Assembly (NCBI GenBank): GCA_019931245.1
Contig: JAINDL010000020.1
Location: forward strand, 1-60,849
Direction: 5' to 3'
Length of the DNA: 60,849 nt
Origin: Bryobacteraceae bacterium CoA2 C42
Lineage (GTDB): Bacteria; Acidobacteriota; Terriglobia; Bryobacterales; Bryobacteraceae
Each line of letters starts with the position of its first letter. Within the stretch, counting starts at the first letter, position 1. The position numbers and the translations under genes are program-made. The notes below the pieces were generated by a model. That model saw nothing but the letters and a program-made list of their open reading frames with translations. It was not told the origin of the DNA and made no database searches. This document shows positions 52,045 through 60,447 of the stretch, in pieces.

Positions 52045-53691
52045 CTAGTAGCATTGCAGAAACAGATTCCACGTCACACATCCGGCCACGGCCTCCCGAT
52101 CGAAAGACAGCAACTCTCCGGAAACATCATCGACGCGACGGACCACCAAGCCCAGACGCGCCAACTCCTCCAACCATTCTAATGGGTCTATCCCGGCCCG
52201 GCGCAGATGTCCCGGCGCAAACTCCATCAAAATCCGCACCTCCGGATTGCCGGCCAATATCCGGCTCATCCCTCTCAAGATCAGTGGTTCGGCCCCTTCG
52301 GCATCTATCTTCACCACATCCACCCGGGCTTCCTCTCCCAACGCCACATCGAGCGCCACCGTCTCCACCATAAGTGTCTCGCCCCCAGCCTCTGCGCCGA
52401 ACAGCGTGTTGTGTCCCGAATTGTCCCCGTAGGCCGTAAACTCGCAGCTGCCACCCCGGTCGCTCACCGCGCGCCGGTCAAAAGACACCACCCCGGTTTC
52501 GAGAAATCCATTCACCTGCACATTATCCCGGAGCAGAGCGAACGTACGCGGCGTCGGCTCGAAACTATGAACCCTTCCATGCCCAGCCAGCTGCCGCAGC
52601 GCATAGAGCGTATACATGCCGATGTGCGCCCCGATATCCACTACCACCATGCCCGGCTTCACCAAACTCTGAAACAGTCGCACCATCCCCGGCTCCGGCA
52701 CTCCCCGCAAGCCATAGTAAGCCGCCAGTCGCCACTCCCGCGCCGGGACCCCCAACAGAAACCCGTCCACTTCGGTGACTACCACCTCCGGCCCGGCCTG
52801 AAACACGGGAGACCGCTGAAGCCGCTTCACCTCTTCGACCACCGTCCGCAGCGTCCCCAAATCCGCTGCCTGCCGCTCCTCCTCCCCCGCCAACCGCCGC
52901 ACGGCCTCCCCTATCTCCTCGACGACCCGCCGCTGCGCACTCAACTCCTCCACCACCGTCCGCAGCGCCGCCAGTTCGGCCGCATGGCCCTCCCGCAACC
53001 GCCGCAGGTCCACTCCGTGGCTTTCTACCGCCCCCCGCAGCAACTCTACCTCCCGCCTCAGGCTCGGCAACTCCCCAGCCAGCCTCTCCTGAACCTTCCC
53101 GCCTTCGCGGCCGAGTGCCACCGCCTCCGATTGCTTCGCCACCAGATCCGCCACATAGCGGTCCATCTTGTCGGATATCGAGTACAGCGCGTGGTCCACC
53201 CTCCCCATACTCCGCTCCGCCTGCCGAGCCGTCTCCTCGAGCAGGTAATCCAACTTCAACTCAACCGCCTCAACCCGCGAAACCCGAAGCAAAAACTCAA
53301 ACAAGCGGCGGGCACGGTGCCGCAACCCCATCTGCGTCCGTGCTACCCAGCGCACCCCCACCCCGCCCGTATCCGACCCCATCGTCAAACCCACATAACG
53401 GCGGCCCGTCGCCTTCGCCTCGGCCGATTCCATCAGTTGCCACAGAATCGCCCGCCGCGGATACCGGGTCCGCAACAACTCGCGGTAATGAACAAACCCT
53501 CCGATGTCGCACTCCCGTCCCAACACTCGCAGATAACTCTCCCGCACAAAAGCGGCATCATCCGCGATCAACAGCAGGGGTGCCAGATCGACTACGGCCA
53601 CGGCCGCACCCGCCGACACTCCCGGCTCCGTGGCGGCTGGTCCCAACTTGGCAACCAGCCGACGTTTTATCAGTGCTGCGCTGAACTCCAA
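52045..53691 (-). CDS. DUF4214 - coiled coil - FkbM methyltransferase
   Basis: A 548-residue three-part protein. Residues ~45-95 resemble DUF4214 (FVRESYLRVLGRECDIGGFVHY), a domain of glycan-associated and allergen-type proteins. Residues ~140-290 are a charged coiled coil. The C-terminal 250 residues are an FkbM methyltransferase: VVDIGAHIGMYTLYAL, HSFEPTPRTFALL, DVVKIDAEGAEPLILRGM. It likely O-methylates a sugar. The only in-frame start near the N-terminus is TTG at 53691, nine bases after the ABC gene. The coiled coil plus methyltransferase beside an ABC ATPase echoes the organisation at 14.2-16.7 kb. Confidence 0.85.
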   Translation of the reverse strand: MEFSAALIKRRLVAKLGPAATEPGVSAGAAVAVVDLAPLLLIADDAAFVRESYLRVLGRECDIGGFVHYRELLRTRYPRRAILWQLMESAEAKATGRRYVGLTMGSDTGGVGVRWVARTQMGLRHRARRLFEFLLRVSRVEAVELKLDYLLEETARQAERSMGRVDHALYSISDKMDRYVADLVAKQSEAVALGREGGKVQERLAGELPSLRREVELLRGAVESHGVDLRRLREGHAAELAALRTVVEELSAQRRVVEEIGEAVRRLAGEEERQAADLGTLRTVVEEVKRLQRSPVFQAGPEVVVTEVDGFLLGVPAREWRLAAYYGLRGVPEPGMVRLFQSLVKPGMVVVDIGAHIGMYTLYALRQLAGHGRVHSFEPTPRTFALLRDNVQVNGFLETGVVSFDRRAVSDRGGSCEFTAYGDNSGHNTLFGAEAGGETLMVETVALDVALGEEARVDVVKIDAEGAEPLILRGMSRILAGNPEVRILMEFAPGHLRRAGIDPLEWLEELARLGLVVRRVDDVSGELLSFDREAVAGCVTWNLFLQCY

Positions 53692-53700
53692 GCCGTCATT

Positions 53701-54441
53701 CTATCGCGAAGCCTCCGCGCTCCGAAGCGATTCTTCGTACTCGCGAGACACTTCTTCCACCTTCCCGTCCCGCACCAACCTTCCGTGGTCCAGCCAAATC
53801 GCCCGCTCACACAAACTGCTCACAATTCCGTCGACGTGCGAAGCACACACAATTGTCTTGCCCTGCCGGCGAAACTCCGCCATCCGGTCGAAACACTTCC
53901 GTTGAAACTGTTCATCGCCCACCGCCAGAATCTCGTCAATCACCAGGATCTGCGGATCCGAATGGACCGCCACCGCAAACGCCAGCCGCAGCCACATCCC
54001 GCTCGAATAGCTCCGCAGCGGATCGCCCATCACCTCGCCCAACTCGGCAAACTCCACGATTGCTCCGTAGCGCTGCCGCGCCTCAACCCGCGACAGCCCA
54101 CACAGCGACGCGTTCAACGTCAGGTTTTCCCGGCCCGTCAGGTCCGGGTGAAATCCGATTCCCAACTCCAGCAGCGCCGTCACCGGCCCGTCCGTCCACA
54201 ATCGTCCGGAAGTCGGCGGCGCCACCCCCGAAATCAGATTCAGTAGCGTGCTCTTCCCCGCGCCATTCCGGCCCACCACCGCCAACGATTCGCCATGTGC
54301 CACCCGCAACGAAACGTCCGCCAAGGCCGTAAACCGCTCCGAATGCCGCCGGCCGAGCAGACCTGCTCGCTGCAGCGGAAAGGATTTGGTCACATGCTCA
54401 AGCTCAATGCGGTACGGCGACAATTTGGAGACAGATGCCAT
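53701..54441 (-). CDS. Polysaccharide ABC exporter ATPase, short Wzt/KpsT type
   Basis: A 246-residue ATPase: Walker A GRNGAGKST, LLELGIGFHPDLTGREN, signature YSSGMWLRLAFA, Walker B ILVIDEILAVGD and CASHVDG with the switch His. It lacks the C-terminal Wzt domain found in the ATPase at 15.4 kb. It powers export of a lipid-linked glycan. The permease gene (wzm/kpsM) is not in the operon or window. It is four bases after a glycosyltransferase gene. Confidence 0.9.
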   Translation of the reverse strand: MASVSKLSPYRIELEHVTKSFPLQRAGLLGRRHSERFTALADVSLRVAHGESLAVVGRNGAGKSTLLNLISGVAPPTSGRLWTDGPVTALLELGIGFHPDLTGRENLTLNASLCGLSRVEARQRYGAIVEFAELGEVMGDPLRSYSSGMWLRLAFAVAVHSDPQILVIDEILAVGDEQFQRKCFDRMAEFRRQGKTIVCASHVDGIVSSLCERAIWLDHGRLVRDGKVEEVSREYEESLRSAEASR

Positions 54442-54445
54442 TCGA

Positions 54446-55486
54446 TTAGTCGGCGGTCAGGGTGGAAACAACATGTTCCCACGTCAGGCCCATCTTCCGT
54501 ATCAGGGCGAATCCGGCCTCGCCCAGCGCCCGCGCCCGCGCCGGCTCCTCGTACAGCCGGTCCATCGCCGCGGCCAGCGCCGCCGGCGTCGGCTCGACGA
54601 CATAGCCCGTCTCGCCGTCCCGCACGATTTGCAGAATCCCGCCGGAATCGCTCGTCGTAATCACCGGCTTGCCGCTATAGAACGCCTCCATCGTGACGTA
54701 ACCGTAGGAGTCCTCATCGAAGGGGATGTAAGCCGCCGCCAGCGCATCGGAAAACAGCGCCGCTTTCTCCTCTTCTTCGATGAACCGGTCAATCACGATA
54801 ACCCGCCCCGCCAGCCCGTACTCAGCCACCAGCCGCGCAATCCGCTCCGCATCGGCCGGATCCTCCGTCTTCCCGGCGATGACCAGCCGCACCGCCGTTC
54901 GCGTGTGCTGCATCGCCTCCACCAGCAGATGCTGCCGCTTCGAGGTCGTCACCCGGCCAGCGCAAAAAACATAGTTCCCTGTCTCTCCAAAGCGAAAATG
55001 CTTCGTCTCGAGCAGCGGCGGATAGAGCACCGTCGAAGCGATCTGGTTGTACCGGGCCAACCGGTCCGACGTGGTCGCCGAATTCGTGTAGATCTTCCGC
55101 GCCTCCCGCAGATAGGTGTTGTCCGCCTCGATGATGCTCCGGCGGACCGCCAGATTCTCCGCCGTCTCCTCCATGCCCTGATACGGCGTCCCCCACAAAT
55201 CATAAACCTGCCGGAACTGATGCACCAGCCAGAGATACTTGTTGTCGTGCGGCAGATAATAGGCCGGAAACTTGAAGGCGATGATGCGATCGACGTTCGG
55301 CGTCCGCATCAGCCGACACGCCAGCATGCTCTCAAGCATCTTCGACGGCGGCTCCCAGCGGAATGGAATCCGGACCAGCATCGCCTGATGCCCGAACTCG
55401 TTCAGCTTGTCCGTCAGCGCCTCGGCCAGATGTTCCGCGCCGCCCCGCACAAACGGGACACAGTTGTTAGCCACCAGAATCTTCAT
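54446..55486 (-). CDS. Glycosyltransferase family 4
   Basis: A 346-residue GT-B transferase. NNCVPFVRGGAEHLAEAL begins the acceptor domain; YVFCAGRVTTSKRQHLLVEAM opens the donor domain; and PFDEDSYGYVTMEAFYSGKPVITT contains the conserved Glu pair. It is a tandem paralogue of the next gene upstream: both share DLWGT, a FPxYL segment and the same order of blocks. The start overlaps the upstream stop by four bases. Confidence 0.92.
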   Translation of the reverse strand: MKILVANNCVPFVRGGAEHLAEALTDKLNEFGHQAMLVRIPFRWEPPSKMLESMLACRLMRTPNVDRIIAFKFPAYYLPHDNKYLWLVHQFRQVYDLWGTPYQGMEETAENLAVRRSIIEADNTYLREARKIYTNSATTSDRLARYNQIASTVLYPPLLETKHFRFGETGNYVFCAGRVTTSKRQHLLVEAMQHTRTAVRLVIAGKTEDPADAERIARLVAEYGLAGRVIVIDRFIEEEEKAALFSDALAAAYIPFDEDSYGYVTMEAFYSGKPVITTSDSGGILQIVRDGETGYVVEPTPAALAAAMDRLYEEPARARALGEAGFALIRKMGLTWEHVVSTLTAD

Positions 55487-56526
55487 GCCAGCATCCGTTC
55501 GATCACATGCCGCCAGTTGATCCCGAGTTCCGCCATCCGCCCGCGCCCCGCCTGGCCCATCTCCTGCGTCTGCAGCCGATCGATAAACAGACGGTCCATC
55601 GCTGCCGCCAGCGCCAACGGCTCCGGCGGCACCACCAGCCCGTTCCGACCGTCTGTGATCAGCTCGAGCGTCCCACCCGCATCCGTTGTCGTCAAGACCG
55701 CTTTGCCCGCATGGTGCGCCTCCAGGCTCGGATAGCCGTAGGAGTCCTCATCCAGCGGAAAATTCGCCACCGCCAGACACTCGGCGAAAAACCCGACCTT
55801 CCGCTGCTCATCCACCCAGTCGTCAACAATCGTCACCCGGTCTTTCAGCCCGTAGCGCTGTACCAATTGGTGGAGTTCGTTGACATAGCCTTCCGTATCC
55901 GGGTCCGCCTTCCCGGCAATCAGTAGCCGGACTCCGCTGCTGACATGCCGCATCGCCTCAATCGCCAGCCACTGCCTCTTATGGTGCACCAGCCGGTTCA
56001 GGTAGAAGATCGTATCGTTGTACCCGGCGCAATGGTAGCGTATCGCATTCGGCAGCGGCGGATAGAGCACCTCGGCTTCAATGTCGTTGAAGTGCCGCAG
56101 CCGGTTGGCCACCACCCGCGAATTGCTGAACACCCGGTGGCACTCCCCCAGCCCGACCCGGTCGGCGGCCATGATCGAGTCGCGAATCCGGGTCCCTTCC
56201 GGCGTCAACGGAATGTCCTGGTAGCGGGTCCCCCACAGGTCGTAGGCGCCGCGGTGATGGTGGATGAACCAGACGACTTTTTTAGGATGGCGCATCAGAT
56301 AACTCGGAAAGCGCACCGTGATGAGCCGGTCCCCGTGCGCGGTCAGGTCCAGCAGACGCAGCGCCGTCATCTGTTCGAGCAGCTCGTCGTGGTGGGAGGA
56401 GAAGGGAAATTTGAGGACCTCCACTTCGTGCCCCGCTTTGACCAACTCCTCGGCCAGCGAGTCGACAATCACGGTGTAGCCGCCTTGAAGAAACGGCACC
56501 ACGGTACTGGCGACGATGACCTTCAT
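55483..56526 (-). CDS. Glycosyltransferase family 4 (tandem paralogue)
   Basis: A 347-residue GT-B transferase. STVVPFLQGGYTVIVDSL, VLYPPLPNAIRY, IFYLNRLVHHKRQWLAIEAM and PLDEDSYGYPSLEAHHAGKAVLTT parallel the neighbouring gene closely. Two such enzymes in a row normally add successive sugars. It overlaps the acetyltransferase gene by four bases and the following paralogue by four bases. Confidence 0.92.
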   Translation of the reverse strand: MKVIVASTVVPFLQGGYTVIVDSLAEELVKAGHEVEVLKFPFSSHHDELLEQMTALRLLDLTAHGDRLITVRFPSYLMRHPKKVVWFIHHHRGAYDLWGTRYQDIPLTPEGTRIRDSIMAADRVGLGECHRVFSNSRVVANRLRHFNDIEAEVLYPPLPNAIRYHCAGYNDTIFYLNRLVHHKRQWLAIEAMRHVSSGVRLLIAGKADPDTEGYVNELHQLVQRYGLKDRVTIVDDWVDEQRKVGFFAECLAVANFPLDEDSYGYPSLEAHHAGKAVLTTTDAGGTLELITDGRNGLVVPPEPLALAAAMDRLFIDRLQTQEMGQAGRGRMAELGINWRHVIERMLA

Positions 56527-57152
56527 CGCAGCAGCCGCGTCGCCGGCACCCCGACCACGGTTACCCCGGCGGTTACCTCGCGAATCACCACGCCGCCCGC
56601 CCCGACCGTCGCCCAGGGACCGATCGTGACCCCGGGGACTGCCGTCGCCCCCGCAGCCAGGAAAGCCCCTTCGCCCACGGTGACGTTACCGGCAAGGTGA
56701 CATCCGGGCGCGATATGGGCGCAGGCGCCGATGTAGTTGTCGTGATCGATCGAGGAGGCGGTATTGAGGATGGCTCCATCTTCGATCGTGGAGCAGGTAT
56801 TGACGACGGCACCGGGCATGATGGCGATGGCTGTGCCGAGCCGGACGCGTGGCGAGACGATGGCGTGGCGGCTGATGGCGTTGGGGAGAGAGAACCCGAG
56901 TTGGCGCAGTTCGGCGAGCATGCGATAGCGGATGCGATTGCTGCCGATGGCGGGGAAGGCGTGGGTGATGCCGTCTGCAAACAGTTGCAGAAGCTGGCCA
57001 TCATTGCCCAGGCAGGGGTAATCAAAGAGGGTCTCGGAGGGCGAAAGAGAGGTGAAGCCAACGATATCGAACGAGAGGGACTCCTCGAAGATTTCCGCGA
57101 TAACTTTGGCATGGCCCCCGGAACCGAGAATGACGAGGCGGGGCTTGGACAT
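56523..57152 (-). CDS. NeuD/PglD-type sugar O- or N-acetyltransferase
   Basis: A 209-residue protein with an N-terminal Rossmann-like part (LVILGSGGHAKVIAEI) and a C-terminal left-handed beta helix of hexapeptide repeats (IAIMPGAVVNTCSTIEDGAILNTAS split, HIAPGCHLAGNVTVGEGAFLAAGATAVPGV in repeats). IDHDNYIGACAHIAPG holds the catalytic His of the PglD/NeuD family. It transfers acetyl from acetyl-CoA to a nucleotide amino-sugar. It heads the glycan operon; the start ATG is 57150-57152, and the tRNA-Thr promoter lies just beyond, facing away. Confidence 0.9.
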   Translation of the reverse strand: MSKPRLVILGSGGHAKVIAEIFEESLSFDIVGFTSLSPSETLFDYPCLGNDGQLLQLFADGITHAFPAIGSNRIRYRMLAELRQLGFSLPNAISRHAIVSPRVRLGTAIAIMPGAVVNTCSTIEDGAILNTASSIDHDNYIGACAHIAPGCHLAGNVTVGEGAFLAAGATAVPGVTIGPWATVGAGGVVIREVTAGVTVVGVPATRLLR

Positions 57153-57185
57153 GGACCATTTTTCACTCTAGCACGCCGACCCGTG

Positions 57186-57191
57186 TATACT
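57186..57191 (+). promoter_or_regulatory. -10 element of the tRNA-Thr promoter
   Basis: TATACT lies 22 bases before the tRNA. The -35 is weak (TTCACT, 57162-57167, 18-base spacer). Confidence 0.4.
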
Positions 57192-57213
57192 AAGAACGAG
57201 CGGTTTCCACGAA

Positions 57214-57289
57214 GCCACCCTAGCTCAGTTGGTAGAGCGGCTGATTCGTAATCAGCAGGTCGCCAGTTCGATCCTGGCGGGTGGCTCCA
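57214..57289 (+). tRNA. tRNA-Thr (CGT)
   Basis: Acceptor GCCACCC/GGGTGGC, anticodon arm GCTGA-TTCGTAA-TCAGC with anticodon CGT, T arm GCCAG-TTCGATC-CTGGC and an encoded TCCA end; 76 bases. Confidence 0.96.
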
Positions 57290-58494
57290 GCCGTTCGGCT
57301 TCGAAAAGAACCTCACGACACCGTCCTTGGCCGGGTGAAGGGTGGCCTTGCGGTTAGAATGGCGCAGGTGGGCCTGCTCGTCCCTCGGGCCACTTTGCTG
57401 ATCCGGCGAATAGCGTGGCGCAGGCTTGACGGAGTACCGGAAAGTCGACGCCAGTTGCCTCTCTCCTGACCACTTCGGTCCTGCCGGATCCAGACTTCAG
57501 CCCGGGTCCACTCAGAGGACCTGGTGAGCGAAACCGTGAATCGCCACTTCCCCAGCTCCTGGTTGCCGCGAAGCCCCGTATTCCCTGCACAGACCGGCTC
57601 ACTCCCCACCATCGCTACTCCGCCGCGGGGTTTTCTCAGAGTGGCCCTCTCGAGACAGGTGTGATTCCGATAACCCTAACCATCAATCTTCCCGGTGAAG
57701 TCGAGCTGGGTTACCGATCCGGCGCGATCGGGTCCCCCGGCCGTTCACCTCCGGTAGCGTGACCAGTTTCCTCCTCACCGAGCACGTCATCCACCGGCCG
57801 CCTTCGCGCTCTTCGCCACGTGCCAACCGGCTACGTCCGGTTGCGCTGCCCACTGCCTCGTCGAAGTCCACTCCACGCTGACGCGCCGTCTCCCGCCCCT
57901 TCGAGCCTCTTCCGCGCACACCGTCCGACGCGTTGCGCTCTCATGCGGATCGGATCTACCGTCGGGATACCCGGCATTTCGACCAGTTCGGCCTCGATTC
58001 ATCTCGGCGGCTAACCATCCCGACCGTTGCCCAGCAAATATGGCGCTACCGCTCCCCGTTCCCGCCAAAACACAACCTGCATCCAGCTGGCCTCCACCAA
58101 CTCAGACAGCGTTGCGGCATACACATCCAGCACCTCGTCGCTGCGGCCATCGATTGTCAACCGGTCGCGGCGAATCCACCGGGCATCCTGGAGGTCCATT
58201 TAAACAGGAGTCTCGACCGGGAAGCCGGGATCCACCAGGCAACGGCCGCGCTCTCCCTGACCGAAGCCACGACCACGCGCCGAAAACCCGCCCCCCAATC
58301 CCACAAACGGCTCAACCTGCCGACTCGAGCCGCGGGCAACCTTTGGAATGATCACCCCCGGTCTTAAGACGGATCGCTGCACGGCAAGTCCGACGCAGTT
58401 CTTCGCGTGAGGGCCGGTATTGAGGGGAATCAACGGGCGGTTCAGTTGTCTCGTCCTCGACTTGCCCGTGGCGAGGGCGTCACGAGGCGTGCGG
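57290..58494. other. 1.2 kb without a supportable gene
   Basis: Only short frames exist. On the minus strand five of 60-99 codons run in a broken row (57313-57612, 57683-57919, 57787-58068, 58011-58199, 58200-58433), the last two separated by no base (TAA then ATG). None has recognisable motifs or ribosome binding sites. No rRNA, tmRNA, RNase P or tRNA pattern was recognised. The strand bias of G and C is weak here, lying between a C-rich left and a G-rich right. It may be a decayed gene region or an unrecognised element. Confidence 0.45.
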
Positions 58495-60447
58495 TCAATT
58501 GCCCCTATTGGCCGGAGGGAAGATCAGACTGACCCCGGCGGGGCTTCGCGTCGAACCGGCTTCCAGCACAACGGGGAGGGGGCTTTGGTCGGGGAGGTCG
58601 GCTGGGATCTGGATGTTGATCTGCAAAAGACCGGCGACCAGGCCGGGAGCGGGGCCGGCATAGAGAATCGGGACCTCGCGATTGGCCAGCCACACCTTGA
58701 CCGGCAACGCGGGCCGGGGCAGCGGATCGAGCATGATTTCGCCATCCAGGGGCAAAGGAGAGAGGAGGCCCTCGCCGGTGGCATAGAGAACGGCGATGCG
58801 GACCTCAGGGAAAACCACAGCGGCGACAGGACCAACGCCGGAGGCATTCGCCGTGAAAAAGGACGGAACGGCTGTTGTGACGGGGATGGTGAGGGGATCG
58901 CCGCGAATACCGTTATACTCCAATTCGAGACGCGTACTCGATTGGCCGCTGAGGCCAAAGGGGACGACGGCGCTGACCTGCCTGCTGGAAGTGTAGATCA
59001 GCGGAGCCGGTCGGCCGTCAAACAATACGCGGGTGCCATTGAGCTCGTTCGTCAATCGTCCATTGAGAACACGGGCGGCGGTAAACTCTCCGCCCAGCAT
59101 CTCGCCGAAAATAGTGATGATCTGGCCGGGGGCGATGGGTCCGCCGAGAAAACTGGCGGCATGAACGACCCCGGCCAGGCTGGCCTTGGGGCGGCCGGAG
59201 CCGAGATATTTGTCGAAGAAATCGTGAGTGGGCCAGGGGCGTCCGCTCGTCGAGTAGTTCGAGACGGTCTCGAGGAGCAGACGGCTGGTTTCGGCGGCGG
59301 CCATGTTGGGATCCGAGCCCTGCGGCTGCATGTTGAAGAGCGTTACGATGGTCAGATCGAGGGCGACGAAGCGCAGAAACAGTGCCTGGCAGCCTGGCAT
59401 GTTGCCAAGGTGGCGTAGGACGAGATTGCCACCCCCCTGATCCTCGACATTGACACCGATTCCATACCAAGTGCTGCTGCTTTGGGGGGCGGGAGGAGCA
59501 GGACGCCGCACCATCTCTTCGAGGGCCGGAGCGCCGAGGACCGCGCCGGGGCGCGTGGGGGTTAAGCGACTGAGCAGGCGCGCCAGATCGACGGCGCTCG
59601 AAACCCAGCCCCCGGCGCCTTCGGCGGCGGCTGTATTGACGGTGTAGGGGGCGTCCTCCGTGCCCTCGCCGGGGAAGGGGCTGGGAATCATAGGGGTACC
59701 GGCGGGCATGTGATAGCGGACCTCGCCGGGCAGGCGATCTCGACGGAGCGGACCCGCCAGTCGGGTACGGTTGATGCCGAGCGGGGCCAGGATCTCCTCG
59801 CGCACAAACTGTTCGTAGGATTTGCCGCTGGCTTGTTCAACCACGCGTCCGGCGGCGATCATTCCGCCGTTGGAGTAACGGTAGTTCTGACCGGGTGGGC
59901 TGGCGGGCGGCTGGCCGAGTTGCCAACGAACCAATTGTTCGGCTGAGGGTACGGGCACACCGTAGGCGATGCCGATCTGGCGCTGGACGAGAGATGAGCT
60001 GAGGTCGGCCGAGCCTTCGGGAAAACCGGAGGTGTGTTGCAGAAGCTGGCGGATGGTGATCTGGTTGTAGGAGGCAAATTTCGTGCCGGGTGCGGGCGGG
60101 GCGTAGTTGGACAGGATTTGCGCGAAAGGGCGATCCTCCAGCCGGAGCTTGCCTTGCTCGAGAAGTTTCAAGGCGGCAATGCCGGTGATCGTTTTTGAAA
60201 CAGAGGCGATGCGAAAGAGCGAATCGGGCTGGACGGGCTCGGGCCGGTCGCGATCGGCCAACCCAAAGCCGCGGGCGTGAATTAATCGTCCCTGATGAGC
60301 GATAGCCAGCGTCGCGCCCGGGATCTGGTAAGTGCGCACAACCCGCTCGATTGCGGAGTCGAAGGGGGCAAGCTCGGGGACGAGGTTGCCGGTTTGGGCC
60401 ATGAGCGGAAAGAGGCAGCAGAGGAGAATGGCGAGGATGGCGCTCAT
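58495..60447 (-). CDS. Secreted class C beta-lactamase-fold serine hydrolase with TIGR03437 C-terminal domain
   Basis: A 650-residue protein with a signal peptide (LAILLCCLFPLMAQ). The N-terminal ~420 residues are the beta-lactamase/esterase fold: FRIASVSKTITGIAALKLLEQG carries the catalytic SxxK (SVSK), YRYSNGGMIAAG the YxN motif, and LVLRHLGNMPG the HxG-type third motif. Residues ~425-650 match the TIGR03437 repeat-like domain found in Solibacter-group secreted proteins: VVHAASFLGGPIAPGQIITIFGE, VLFDGRPAPLIYTSSRQVSAVVPF and YAGPAPGLVAGLLQINIQIP split in blocks. The start ATG is at 60447. It probably acts on peptides, esters or cell-wall material outside the cell. The C-terminal domain likely aids anchoring or sorting. 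Confidence 0.92.
   Translation of the reverse strand: MSAILAILLCCLFPLMAQTGNLVPELAPFDSAIERVVRTYQIPGATLAIAHQGRLIHARGFGLADRDRPEPVQPDSLFRIASVSKTITGIAALKLLEQGKLRLEDRPFAQILSNYAPPAPGTKFASYNQITIRQLLQHTSGFPEGSADLSSSLVQRQIGIAYGVPVPSAEQLVRWQLGQPPASPPGQNYRYSNGGMIAAGRVVEQASGKSYEQFVREEILAPLGINRTRLAGPLRRDRLPGEVRYHMPAGTPMIPSPFPGEGTEDAPYTVNTAAAEGAGGWVSSAVDLARLLSRLTPTRPGAVLGAPALEEMVRRPAPPAPQSSSTWYGIGVNVEDQGGGNLVLRHLGNMPGCQALFLRFVALDLTIVTLFNMQPQGSDPNMAAAETSRLLLETVSNYSTSGRPWPTHDFFDKYLGSGRPKASLAGVVHAASFLGGPIAPGQIITIFGEMLGGEFTAARVLNGRLTNELNGTRVLFDGRPAPLIYTSSRQVSAVVPFGLSGQSSTRLELEYNGIRGDPLTIPVTTAVPSFFTANASGVGPVAAVVFPEVRIAVLYATGEGLLSPLPLDGEIMLDPLPRPALPVKVWLANREVPILYAGPAPGLVAGLLQINIQIPADLPDQSPLPVVLEAGSTRSPAGVSLIFPPANRGN

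Noticed and set aside
52207-54246. 679-codon + strand frame
   Set aside because: Antisense of the FkbM and ABC ATPase genes.
58420-59418. 332-codon + strand frame
   Set aside because: Overlaps the serine hydrolase antisense; no start or family features.
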